Shown: one piece after another, positions 25,332 through 37,740 of the stretch | How positions within the stretch are numbered: position 1 is the stretch's first letter | How the letters are laid out: every line of letters begins with the position of its first letter | From: Lepidurus packardi | Taxonomy: Eukaryota; Arthropoda; Branchiopoda; Notostraca; Triopsidae | Direction of reading: 5' to 3' | DNA length: 64,000 nucleotides | Assembly: GCA_023053545.1 (NCBI GenBank) | Contig: JAKZAN010000004.1 | Span: 10,292,001 to 10,356,000 of the forward strand | Notes under the pieces: model-generated | Told to the model about the DNA's origin: nothing | Seen by the model: only the letters and a program-made list of their open reading frames with translations | Database searches by the model: none | Position numbers and translations under genes: made by a program

Positions 25332-28300
25332 GGTTAGGAACGAGGGTACCATTGGCATGCAAACTTCTAGTTAGGAACAGGTTAGACGTTGTGAGCAGGT
25401 TGTAGCCTGGCTTGTGTCGCTTGTTAGACGTGGCTGGACTGGTTACTCCCATGTTGAAAACTGTAAACAAAGCTCCCGGGTACCTTGCGTGGTCCATGAC
25501 GCTAGAAAACCCAGTGATCCTATGTTTTGAAAATCTATGTCCTTAATAAGTTCACTTACTATTTAGTGCATGCTACAAACGATAATATTACCAGAAACTA
25601 GACTTTCAGGTTCTTATTTGTTAAGGTAAACAGTTGTTTACTGCGTGACTATTGACCCGCAACTGTCATTTGCTGCATTTCTAGTCACAGTCGAAGGTCC
25701 AGGAAAAGTTCTTTGTACAAATTAATCTCGCAACTCCAGGTTTTTGAGCGTAACATTAGAGATGAAGAGTCCCAAAGTCAATTGCTTGACAAGACAGTGT
25801 CAACATAGCAACGAGTGGGGTCTTTCTTTTATTAATTTATGAGCTTCTATAGTAAGAGGCAAAAGGGTAGTTGTCGTGACCAGCTAGCGTCTGTATTAGC
25901 GAAGAGACAGCTATACACTTTTGCGTGTAATAACTCCCAACATTTTACGAGAGAAGAACACGCCATACCGTGTGTGTATGAACACTATAGCCCAATAGTA
26001 ATTTCATTCTTTTCGAGTTGAAACGGGTAAAAACTTCCTGCTTGAGGATTTCCCCAAGATTGCTCGTGGAATGTCATTCAGAATTTTTTTCCTGCGTGGT
26101 AATCTGAAACAAAATTACTCACTTTTTTGCCCATTTAGGAGTGCTCGTTAACAGCGCCAGACTTTTTTTGACACCTTCGGACTTAAAAAAGCTTAAACAA
26201 TGTTAAAAAAAACTTTAAAAGTTCCCTTTTTTTTGGATTCCATATGCATGCTCCATGTCCACCTTTCGGCGCAAATCCATGACAAGCTTTCACTCAATTT
26301 CCCGCGTTTCGCGGTATTTGCGGTGGTCGCTGTTTGCTGGTCTAAACCAGGCGGTTTCAAGGACCGGGTACCCTGTAACGTTCCAACAATGTTGCAACTT
26401 TTTATACCTATTTTTTCTCTCTTTTCCTTCTAAATACGAGCTGTTCTCGCCTTTTTGACGCCAGAGAAAGAGAAACGAGTTACGAAGGCTGGTTTTCCAT
26501 GTGAATCTGTGTGAAAAGTACCGCAACTAATGAATCCCTGTCACCACTTTTGCGCCCATTGTACAGTACACCACAGTATTGTTGTTACCAGAGGATAAAA
26601 TAAAAAAATAACTTGAGCTCCGCAGAACTTGACTGCTTCGTCTAAGCAGATTTTCGATTCGGTAGCTCGTGTAACAAGCTTATTTTTTGGCTTTTGTTCT
26701 CATTTTTTTTTTTTTTTTTTCTTAAGTTGAGTGTGATGTGTGTGCTGCTTTTTCGCTGGCAAAAGGCTCGTATTCAAGTAAGGGAGCTTACTTTTGTCTT
26801 TCCACGGTCTACAGAACTTCGGTTCACACTTGCAATCTGACCACGAACGCAGAAAATAACATGCAAACGGTAGCCAGACAGACGTGGCTTTGGCGCCGAT
26901 ACGCTACACAGCTAGTGTAGTAGAATAGATACCTTGTTCTACACATAATTTCTTGTTTTTCACTCGTTCTTTTCTCGTTTTCTTTCGTTGGTTTCTTAGG
27001 TTATTTTTTTACAGAAAGAAGTTCCGGAACAGAAACCGCAACCATCACAACTCCTTCCGCTCTAACCCGTCAACCCCCCCCCCCCCCCCTCCCAAAAAAA
27101 AAAAGAAAAAAACTGGCAAGTAAGTCAGGTGAAGCAACTTGGCCTAATTGTATGCCTCATTAGTACGACGTCATGGGTGAAGTTGAGTGTTAAAGAACTT
27201 CAATAGCTTCTTCATGATCTTTTCGTTTCTTTCCCAATCCTTTTTCCGTTCTACGTTACTTACCACCTTTGGACTGACTCAAAGGGATTCCCAGATGTTT
27301 GCACCTCTCTGGGAATACGCGAAAGGAAACACTTGAGCGACCATCTTACCATGCAACGGTGAAGTTTGGTAAAAACTAATCGTTGCTCGCTGTACTTGTC
27401 TTTTTCCCAGTTTTTTACGCTCTCTTTCCCAAACCAAACCCAATGTACTTCAAAATCCTTCGAAAAAAAATCGTTTGAAGAAGAAATTGTATGTACTATA
27501 TCTATAAAACGGTATGTACTATATTTATAACAAAAATGGTATCTACTATTGGTATTACTACTGCCTTATTTCAAGTCCAACTGTCATTTTACAAGTAAAT
27601 GGGTCGATTAAGGCAATTCAGTACTAAAAGGTGTGAAATTACAAATTAATAAAAAATAAGCGGTAAATAGTGTTAGATTTAGGCAATCGTAACGTCCAAA
27701 ATAGTAGTGCTTTATTTTATTTATTTATTTTATTTATACAGGGAAACTATATACTATATGGAAAATATAGAAAACTATTTTTGCAAAAAAAATTTTTAGA
27801 CGATACTAGATACTGTATGCAGGTACTAAATGTATGGCCCCATTCGGAGACTTTTGGAGCGCTCCAAATGATCGGGTATTGCTTGTGCTTACGGTACCTT
27901 TGGAATTGGTAGAGCCTTAGAGGAACATGCCGATAAAGTTTGACAATAGAACCAGTTCGGACATAAAATGTATAAAATGAACGATAGCTCTAGTTAACAA
28001 AGGGCAAATGGACAGCTCAAGCTCAGGGCAGCCCCCCCTTCAGGGTAAAACGGCCAAAAGAGTGTTAAGGGGAGTTGTTCCGAAATGAGGATTGAGGGGT
28101 TTGGCACTCGGTACCGCTTTGCACACTGTTCAGCAATACTTTTTCAAGAGACCACCAAGTCTACGAAGACGATGAAGCAATTCATCTTTTCTATTTGCTT
28201 TATAATGTGCCCAAAGGCTACACGATGACTTCCTTTGATAGCTCCATGTTTAAGATTTAAAAAAATAAATTAAAAAAAATGCCCATGCACTTATAAAAGG

Positions 28301-29677
28301 AATTCTTAATGATGTGTGAAATGATGGAAGCTGCTACAACATATGGGAGCCGTATAAAAAAAGCACAAGGAGCCAATTAGTGACACTTGATTTGGGGTAT
28401 GCAAGAGTCTTGGAATTCGTGCTTTGAGAGTCAAGGAACTTGCAGTCCCCGTTTGCGAGCGTCGTTGACTTCTTTTGGGTTGGAATCAGGCAATCCAAGT
28501 TGTATTGACTGGGGATTGTAAGGTCAAAGTTGTCGGGGCGGGGAAGGGTATGCACAGCAAAGGTGCGTTGGATTAATGAGCGAGATAAAAAAAGGAAACT
28601 TGGAACAGCTTCAGTGTCTGGGGACAGGGTGGTAAAACAGAAGGATTTGAAGCCCAGATATAGAACAAACATAGCATTCCTTTTTGGTAGTCAATGCCTA
28701 ATGAGTCTTTTATTGTGCCTGGGGCCAAGACGGCTTTTCATTTTTATAGAGTCGTGCAGATACTGCGGGGGAGCTGGTTTACAAAGTGTTAAGACATACA
28801 AGGCCAGTCATTAGCCAACTTCCGGCAATTTCGCGCAGTGGAAAACCGTCAAATGGCAGCCTTGGGAAGCTTTTTGCATTTGTTTGGCTCCACCAAATGT
28901 GCACATGTGCCTTCAACAAACATAGCAGGAGGGCCAAGCCGAAAAAAAAGTGACCGTGTCTTATAATTTTAACGTCGCAGACGCCTTTTTATGTTCAAAC
29001 AACTACACAAAGAACCGAAGACAGATGAATGGCAATGCGAAAGAGCCCACAGATGAGGACATGTGTGAATACACATGTTGTTGAGAGAAAACACACACGT
29101 GGGACGAAAAGTTCCCCCTTTGTATTGACCATCTCTTTTACTTGCGTTGTTTTTAAAGTGGAACCTGTCGGGAACCGACAGACTCTTCCATTTTCCTTGT
29201 TCCCCTATGGAAATTTTGCAGAAGCTAAATCCACAAAACATCCTTTTGGCCTCAAGGTATTTTCACAAGTGTAGAAATAGCGTAAGCGTATTTCTTTAAG
29301 CATTAGCGAAAAGAAATAGCAAAAGAAAATGGACAACATTTCAAGTTTGTAATTAAGGAGACTTAATGTTGCTTTAACAGTACTTTGCAACTCAGCCAAA
29401 AAAAGGGATATTTAATAACCAAAGCATTGGTCACGCTATTTCGGGTGCCCTGTGGTTTTAACTTCTTAGAAGTACCACCAATGTGCTTTTTTTATTGCAG
29501 AAACTTATTCCTCGAGCTTTAAAGGGAACGGAAACCCAAATTATACGGTGTATCAAGAACTAGAACCCTTCCCTGGCTTCTCTGGCCCTGAAGTTATGAG
29601 TTTCGATAAGTATATAGCCATCTAAAGCCTAACTGTAAAGGAGCTTCTTTTCGTATCCCTGTCCTTCCCTTTTCGTT

Positions 29678-29714
29678 TATAAAAATTCCCGTGTATCCGT
29701 TACACTTCTCAGTT
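29678..29714 (+). promoter_or_regulatory. TRIT1 core promoter: TATA box plus arthropod-type initiator
   Basis: TATAAAAA lies at 29678-29685 and TCAGTT at 29709-29714. The spacing from the TATA T to the initiator A (29711) is 33 bp, within the normal range. TCAGT(T/C) is the consensus initiator of Drosophila and other arthropods. Initiation at 29711 would give a 78-base 5' leader ending at the TRIT1 ATG. No other TATA-initiator pair was noticed near the gene. Confidence 0.6.
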
Positions 29715-29788
29715 CGCGCGCATTTTCAAGTGTTGCCCAGCCCTCTCAGCCTTCTCAGGCTTTCTGATTGGTTTACGCTAGTTTTAAG

Positions 29789-29935
29789 ATGGCTTCCCAG
29801 TGTAGTGAGAGTGAAACAATGCAGCGTGTGCCGTTAATTGTGGTTTTAGGTGCTACGGGGACTGGTAAATCAAAACTGGCGTTGCAAATTGCTGCCAAAT
29901 ACGCTGGAGAAGTCATAAGTGCTGATTCCATGCAG
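29789..29935 (+). CDS. TRIT1: TRIT1 exon 1
   Basis: Encodes residues 1-49: MASQCSESE, the P-loop GATGTGKS and SADSMQ. Donor CAG followed by GTAAAT, phase 0. Upstream TTG codons in frame extend the open frame but are not plausible starts; ATG at 29789 is chosen. Confidence 0.93.
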
Positions 29936-32900
29936 GTAAATTACGTTTTTCAACGTTCTAAACACCACAGTGTAGCATTTCCCTATCTTATTTCCCGCAA
30001 GTCAGCGCACCGTGCCCGAACGGGACGGCTATCGTCCCCTAAACCCTCGAAGTCGGCCACCAAGGCTACTCTCCCCAACGAACAAATCTTTCCCGCGTTT
30101 TGGAAAGTGAACGCGAAAAAAGATGGCGGATCCACTATTAGTTCTCCGACTCCTCATTCAATATCTTTGTTATTCCGAAGTTCGTAAAGTTTTGCCTCGC
30201 AAGCAGAGTAAGCAAAACCTTCTTATTCAGGCTACAACTATCTCCGTTTTCCTCAGCTCTGCGCTTACAGAAACCTGCTTGGTTACCTAGACTTGTTATT
30301 AGCCATTTCCAAGGAAATGTGACGCCCAAAAGTTTAGAGTTACTTAGTCAAAAAGATTCGTTTTTGTGTACCAAAAAGTGTCAGGTTCGGCACGTGTGAA
30401 TCTTGTCATCCTATGGTAGCATATCATGTACTGCTCAAGTTTGTACCTTTTTGTTAAATCCCAGACTTAATCCCTTTTTTTATATTTTTTAGAGTCTCTA
30501 AGCTATGAAAGTTCCTGGTCCCCTTTTCAAAAGCTGATTCCATTCAAAAGCCTAAAGCCCCAGACTTAGCATCCCGTTTTCCTTCGTCACTAACCGAAGC
30601 TGGCATTCAGAAAGTTAATAGCCTGTTTTTTCATCACGTCAAGGGATTTTCTGTACATTATACGTACGCATTTTTTGCCAGACTCCGACTCCTTGCCTAC
30701 CTTCTCAAGTCCGTTGATGTTTGTCCTTCCAAGAAGAGACTTTTCCTTCCCTTATTTGTAACTTGTAAAGGTGGATTCCAAGACCGCCGAGAATACCTTC
30801 TCCACATTATCAACAACAAAAAAAAAGTGAAAAAGAATATCGAACAGCATTCCTATAGGTACTCGGAACCAGAATCAAGATAACCTCATAAATTGGAATT
30901 TTTCGTTTTAAGCTAGGTTGACTTATTGGTTCCATGTTCCAAAGGGTTATCTGGTTTCTGTAGGCGTATTGACCCTGGCGCCTCTTTTTCCCACTTTTTT
31001 TCTCAGAACTCCCAGGATTCACGCAACTGTGTTTCCTCGTTAGTTACCACACACAATCTTGGCACTGTGCCGCCCTTTCCCAACCAAAAAATAGACGGTG
31101 TCTTTCCCCGCCAACCGTGCTTCGCTTATTAATTATCTAGTTCTTTTTCTAGGCCTCTTTACCTTTCCTGGTTACTAAGGCACTCGCACGTTATCCCGTC
31201 CAAACAAAAAAATTTCTTAAAACATAACATTTCTTAAAACATAACATTTCTTAAAACACACAAAAAAAGTAATTTTTTAAAAGGGGTATCTAATCCCGTT
31301 GTAGGCTTGTCTTGTTCTTGTTTAAAGCTCAAGGTGAAATAGACTGTGGACTCTACTCGCATACTTTGGCTCTGATCCCAAAAGCCTGCAAAGAATGAGA
31401 AAAGAAATTATAATATAAAAAAGAAAGATATGGAGGTCATTCCCATACGAGCGAGAGTCCTGCCGCCAGATATACTTATACGCCAGACTTTGGACTACCT
31501 ATATACCTTAGGTAACTCCACCTGAATAAACGTTACAGTGGGGGCCCCTCTTAAAAAAAAAAAAAAAAAACTTTGCCAAAGCGACTGATGACGTAATTAG
31601 AACCACGGGGGTCGATTCCAAGGCGTTTTGACACCTTTTCCCCTCAGAATTTAGTCAAACCATCAGCTTTGACAACCAAAATAAATAAAAAAAAATCTTC
31701 TTGGGCACATGGGCAGGCCCAAGTTCAGGCTGAATGATGCCAGACACTGATTTCCAGGTTGTCGTACGCTTAAACGTACGCTTTCTAACAAATTCCTGGC
31801 AGGCAGACACACCCCACGTCCTTGTGTCTGTGTCGTCGAATCCGGAACTGTTTTTCCCTTTACAATCCTTACAATTTTGTTGTGAATGGTTTTTACTATG
31901 AGTTCCAGAACGAAATTCTCACGCTATCCGTACCACACCAATTTGTAATAATAATGATAATAATAAAAACATTCAGAATGTGAACGAAAATTCCCATTCC
32001 AAATGTATTCATCATTTGAATGGAATTTACTTCCTTAAAACGAAGTAGTAACGTGTTTGAATCAACACAGAGGAAACGCTTCAAGTTATAAAGACACTCA
32101 TTTGGGATTTTTTTTATGATTTTCTTGCAGGTTTACACTGGTTTAAACATAATTACCAACAAAGTGACAGAAGAAGAAAAACTGGTAGCTCAGCATCATC
32201 TGTTGGACTGCGTTTCGCCCTTGTCGCGCTTTACAGTCGTCGATTTCCGGAATCGGGCACTGCCAATCGTATCCTTTTACTTAGCAACAACAAAATAAAC
32301 TTGCTTTGCCCGTCTGTTGACTCTAACCTTCCTCCTTCTTGCTAAAGGAATCTGTTAAACTTGTTTTGAGGCAAAGAAAAGGGGGGGACTGGAACTGGCT
32401 AAGGAAACATACAATTAAAAAAAAAAAAAAGTTAAGGGCAAGGCCTTAGTCTCCCCCCCAAAGAAACAAACGTTAAAAAAAAAGTTCCATCAGACTAACG
32501 AGTCTGGGCTGTTTTGGCCATAGTTTATTTTTACTTTTATTTTTATTGGGCGCTAAGACTGAAAGACTAGCACAGTGACTTCACATTAGGCTGCGAACCA
32601 AAAAGGCCTCTCTGTTTTTAACTTTCTCTTTCTTGTCACAGGCATACATAAAAAATGGGGGAAAAAAAATAAAAAAAAATAAGAAAAATTTTGTAAAAAA
32701 TATTTTAAAAATAGGAAAAATGTACCTTCAAGTTTGCCTCTATTGTTTTTCTCTATTTTTGTGTGGTTTTTCCGCCTTGACTACGACTACGACGTTCTCA
32801 TTACTAGATTGATGATTTATTGAGTCGTCCGAAGATGCCCGTCATTGTGGGCGGCACCGTTTATTACATCGAAGCATTATTATGGCAAGTGCTTTTGGCG

Positions 32901-35900
32901 GGCCAAGAGGATCCCGGAGCGCTCCTTTTTGATCAGGATCGCGAATCCTCCGACACTGCTAGTGATTCAGCGAACCCGAAACGGAAATGGCCGGCTGCCA
33001 ACTTGGATTCGCTGCGAGATGCCAATGCAGCGATGAAGGTGACGATAAACCCTTCGTTGAAGGCAAACGGGCAGACAATTGGAAGCTCCGTGACAGGACC
33101 CAGCCGCAGCGTGGAGGAAACAAGAGTAAAAGCCGTAGAAGTAGAAGAAGAAGGTGCGACAGCCCGCAAATTGGCTCGCCGAGAGCTTGCTGGGAATCAA
33201 GCCGAGATCAAGTGTCAGACAAACGATAGTGACAGTTGCAAACCCAGTTCCGGTCTTGTGCTGCTGCTTCCAGAAGACGAAGCGCAGTCCGACGCGTTGG
33301 AATTGTTGGTCCAACGCCTTCGAACGAAGGACTTGATTGTCTCGCCAGACGGAGACGAACTTCGCGAATGGACTTCGCCCCAACTTCACGCTTTGCTCCG
33401 TCACATTGACCCAGATTCCGCCGCCACTTTGCATCCCAACAATCGGAGGAAGATTATACGGTGCGAGTATTTCTATGCATATTCCATTGTTCCTATATGA
33501 GAAGGGGGGGTTCTTCTGCTTTTTAGTATTTTTTTTTAGTATTTTTTAAACCACCGAAATAACACCAGAAGGAGGCCGGAGACAAGTTCGTGGATCTAAA
33601 TATTTGTTTTTCATTTAATGGCGGTTTCGGCCTGAAGCGTTCGTGGTCGGTTCTAGGGCAATTTCAAAAGCGCGGCTAAGGTGGTCGGGAGCCAGGGCTG
33701 CCGACAAGTCCGCGGAACCTTTGCCAAGTCAAAGTCGTGGATATTTATTTGCATATTTGTTGTGTCGCAGAACTTTCGCCCGCCTTTTGCGGTCGAATCA
33801 CGCAAACGACACACACGGATACAGAGAAGCGCAGAAATGTCCCCAGAAAATTGGTCTGCGACTTCCGAATAGTATTCGTTGCCGTTCGGCAAAGTTGCAA
33901 AGGGGAAGGGCAGAAATAGGAACATGGCTCATAAATGGACCGATATCCAACGTGATAAGCAAAAGTTGGAAGTTTTTCGAGACAAAGAGTTAAGTTTGAG
34001 TAGTAATAAAACAAGGGTTTGGGGGCTCCAAGGACTCGTCTGGATTCTTAGCTATGTCAATCGGAAATGGACTGTTAAATAGCAGTAACAACTCTGCAAA
34101 TGCCCGGTTTTCCTGGAGCAAAAGGAGGAAAAAACGAAGATTTGAAAAGGTGTTCTTTAAGTTTTTTAGTGAGATGCTAGTGAAGTCCTTGTTGTGTTTA
34201 ATACGTTCTAAATTCGGTCTAATATGCCGTGAAATAATTCACTGTTGTGTATGAACTGGTTAGTACGTATACTGCTACGGAAGCGAAAAACGTTCGAAAT
34301 GTGAGACTCGGCAGCAAAAAAGCGTCCTGTGTAAGCCCACCTTAACTCAACGGGCTGGGCTTCCAGACACGAGCTACAGTACCCAGACAAAATCGAATGT
34401 TTTGGGAGTCCTTAAGAGTTATCCTTAGAATAATTTTAGAGTCTTGAATTCCTTGGTGTGTTTAATACGTTCTAAAGTCTGTCTAATATGACGTGAAATA
34501 GTTCACTGTTGTGTATGAACTGGTTAGTACGTATACTGCTACGGAAGCGAAAAACGTTCGAAATGTGAGACTCGGCAGCAAAAAAGCGTCCTGTGTAAGC
34601 CCACCTTAACTCAACGGGCTGGGCTTCCAGACAGGAGCTACAGTAACCCAGACAAAATCGAACGTTTTGGGAGTCCTTAAGAGTTATCCATAGAATAATT
34701 TTAGAGTCTCCCCCTTCTAGGACTAGCTAGGCAAACCCGAGTAACCTCAAGTTAACGCAGTCAATTAAATGCCCATATTGTTTACTTGAACGACCTGCTC
34801 CTTTAATTGACTGGGGAATTTAGAAGGGAAATCGTGTTGAGAACAATACCAAAGCGTAGAAGTGGGCTTCAAAGGCGCAATCTTAGTTGTGTTTCAGACG
34901 TGGGGTTATTTAGAAATGGCGATGAACAAGCAAAGAGTGGCTTTAAATGTAAAAAAGAAGTTGCGGTTCATTGAAACTTATGACAAGCTAAATTTAAAAG
35001 ACAAGCCGCAAAAGGGAAGCTGCTGTTAAGTTAGGAAGGTCTCAATCATCTCTATGAAAATTGTTGAAAAATCGTTACGAAATAAACAACAGTGGGTGCA
35101 GTGAATCTAGAAAAAGGAAACGTGTGGTTAAGTGTCAGAAACTAGACGCTTTGTTTCTTTGTTTTGAACAAGCCAGTTCGTTTCAATCAATCGTAGCATT
35201 CTATTGCATATTTCCGATTTTCGGTAATTAGAATCTCGGCTTAATACAATCAAAATTCGCTTGACAAAGGTGATCACAATAAGCTGCATCTACTGTATAG
35301 TATTCCTTGCCAAAATCTGTAACGTTACAAAGTTTACAAAGTTTCATTCTAGAAAGATATGAATTGATAGAATCATTGAAGCTTAGTAAACGAATTATAA
35401 GATTTGGTGAGGTTGTAGGAATTGTAAGAATTAAAGGGTGCGGTGCCTTTCTTATCGTCAACCAAGCCCAATGGATTCTTTTAGGTTAAGGGCAAGTGTT
35501 TTGACAGTCGTGAACCACCCGCTTTTTATATCACCAAGCAATCGTTTTGTACTTGCAGGTTGCAGGTAAAAAAAGGTGTTTCAAACATTAGAAGAGCTTG
35601 CATGAACTCAATTTCTGAACCCAAATATATAAAAAAGACTATTAAAAAAACTGATAGTGAAGGAATGCACTACATAAGTGTTCTTTAAGAACATTCGGGG
35701 TTGTGATTATCATGCTGAGCATTATAATTGACACAGGTCTATTTGATTAGACGTCGATAAGGGGAAGCTTAAAGTAAAGCCGAGCTACTTCGAAGAAATG
35801 AAAAGAAAAAACGAAGAAATTTAAAAATGGGAGCAGTCTGGGCGCCACTTGGTGCATGATAACCGCCTTTAGATTAGCTTAGCCATTGATGGAAGTCCTC

Positions 35901-37686
35901 CAGACGCTTTTTTATTGCCGCGTCTGTCTTGTTTGTTGCCGATATGCATTACGTTTCGTAAAAGCCGTAATGAAAATCCAGTTCCCCTAGTCTTGGTTTC
36001 TTTAAATGGAGAAATGAAGTCTTCACTAATGCAGTTAATTAACTCCTCCCCCAAGCATTTCGCTCGAATGTGGGGGGATTTCGTGTTTCTTATAGGGGGC
36101 AAACTAGGAACCCTATAGAGGAGCCTATTTTTAGCTTCCCTTTATAACGAGGAGGGTAAAACTTGTATTTTCGGGGGGAAAAACAGTGAGATATTCCCAA
36201 GTTTCGGCGTTTTTGGGTCCGATAAGCGTGAAAATTGCGGTCCTTGAAGAAGAAGGGGGGTCCAAGACCCTTTTATGGTCTCTATATCCAAATTTTTGTG
36301 TTGGCCCAAGCAAGCCCAAGTTTTATAGTGGCCATATAGAGGAAAAGGGGTTAAAAACTGGGGCTATTGTCAACCGGGGATGTTTAAAAAGGGGGTGGGA
36401 GTGGGCAAGGCCTTGTTTGTTTGTCCACATCTTGAGATGGTGGGAAAAAAAGAGGAGTTTTTCGGGGAAAGTGAGAAGTCTTCGGGGACTGTCCTTTCGG
36501 ATCATGTCTATGGGCATCTTTCCACCATAAGAAACCCGAGAGGACCCAAGTGTCCCGTGGAGGTGACGACAATAGGCCCTATAGCCAGAAATGGACGGGA
36601 GTTTTATTTATTTATACTTTTTTTTTTTTTTTTTTTTGCCTGACCTTTTTCCCCGCCTGGGAGTGTGTTAGATTCCATAACAAACTGAGTATGTTAGTAT
36701 CGTACTTTCTGCTATTATTATGATGATGATTATTATTATTATTATTATTTTAAATGAATTTTCGAGTAATTATTGTTCGCATTTTTGTAAGACCATTTTT
36801 TACATAATTAAATTTGATGGTAATTTTGATATAATTGCGTTAGTGTCGTACTTTCTGCTGTTGTTGCGTTTTTTTAAATGAGTTTTCGTTTAATTATTTT
36901 CGTATTTTGTAAATATTTTTTAAGAATAATTTTGTATATATTAAATTTGATCCGAATTTGGCTGTTATTAGTGTCATCTTTGTATTTGTATAACCTAATT
37001 TTCCTGTACTTCTGTAATTAGTATTGGTATGATATTTCTATTCCTGTTCTATTTATTTTCTGTTAATGTTACATTTTTCTGTCATTTTAAATTATATTAA
37101 TTTTATAGTATTTCTATTTGTGTTCCATTTATTTTATACTCATTTGGGTTCATTTATTCATTTATCCTAATTTTGTAAAGTTACTTTGATGGAATTTTTC
37201 TGTAATTAATTTCCAGAATCTTGTTTCTCTAAGTAGATTTATTATAACTCCTTGTAGCTAATTACCGCATTCATCTGCGTGTCCTTATACTACTAATACG
37301 TATCATTTTTCTTTCCTTCTTTAATATTTATAATACTGCATATTATGTTTATTGTAGAACGAATTGTTTCGGGCAGTTTCCTTGTAGAAAACATTACCTG
37401 TAATTTGCTCTAATTCTTGTCTTGCTGTCGGTTGTATCTCATTTTACAACATGACTCTTTTTCATATTCAGAAGGTTCATTTTAAGAGGGAAAAACTCCT
37501 CAAAAAATTTTTGGGGGATAATTTTAATAAATACTATATATTAGATGAATACAATTCATATTTAATATAATAAAATATTTAATAAATAAATAAAAATTTT
37601 CATCAATGTTAATAAATACTCTTTTTAATTCCATTTCCAAACGAATTTTCTTGGAAATGGTTCTGAAATCCAAAGCAGGTGTGGTG

Positions 37687-37740
<54 letters not shown>

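Larger units (their letters stand above)
24401..29677. other. MYC-TRIT1 intergenic region
   Basis: No exon was recognised in this 5.3 kb. It contains fragments of two repeat families (25174-25224 and 25229-25331), a 16-base C run at 27074-27089, a T run near 26705-26720, and a CACGTG at 29096-29101 about 0.6 kb upstream of the presumed TRIT1 start site. Other open frames look random. Confidence 0.45.

Noticed and set aside
29768..29788. Upstream extension of the TRIT1 frame
   Set aside because: It would need a TTG start; the first ATG with a strong context is 29789 and the family alignment begins shortly after.
35228..35461. 77-aa minus frame just after the Tigger fossil
   Set aside because: No similarity to a transposase C-terminus could be recognised; left unassigned.
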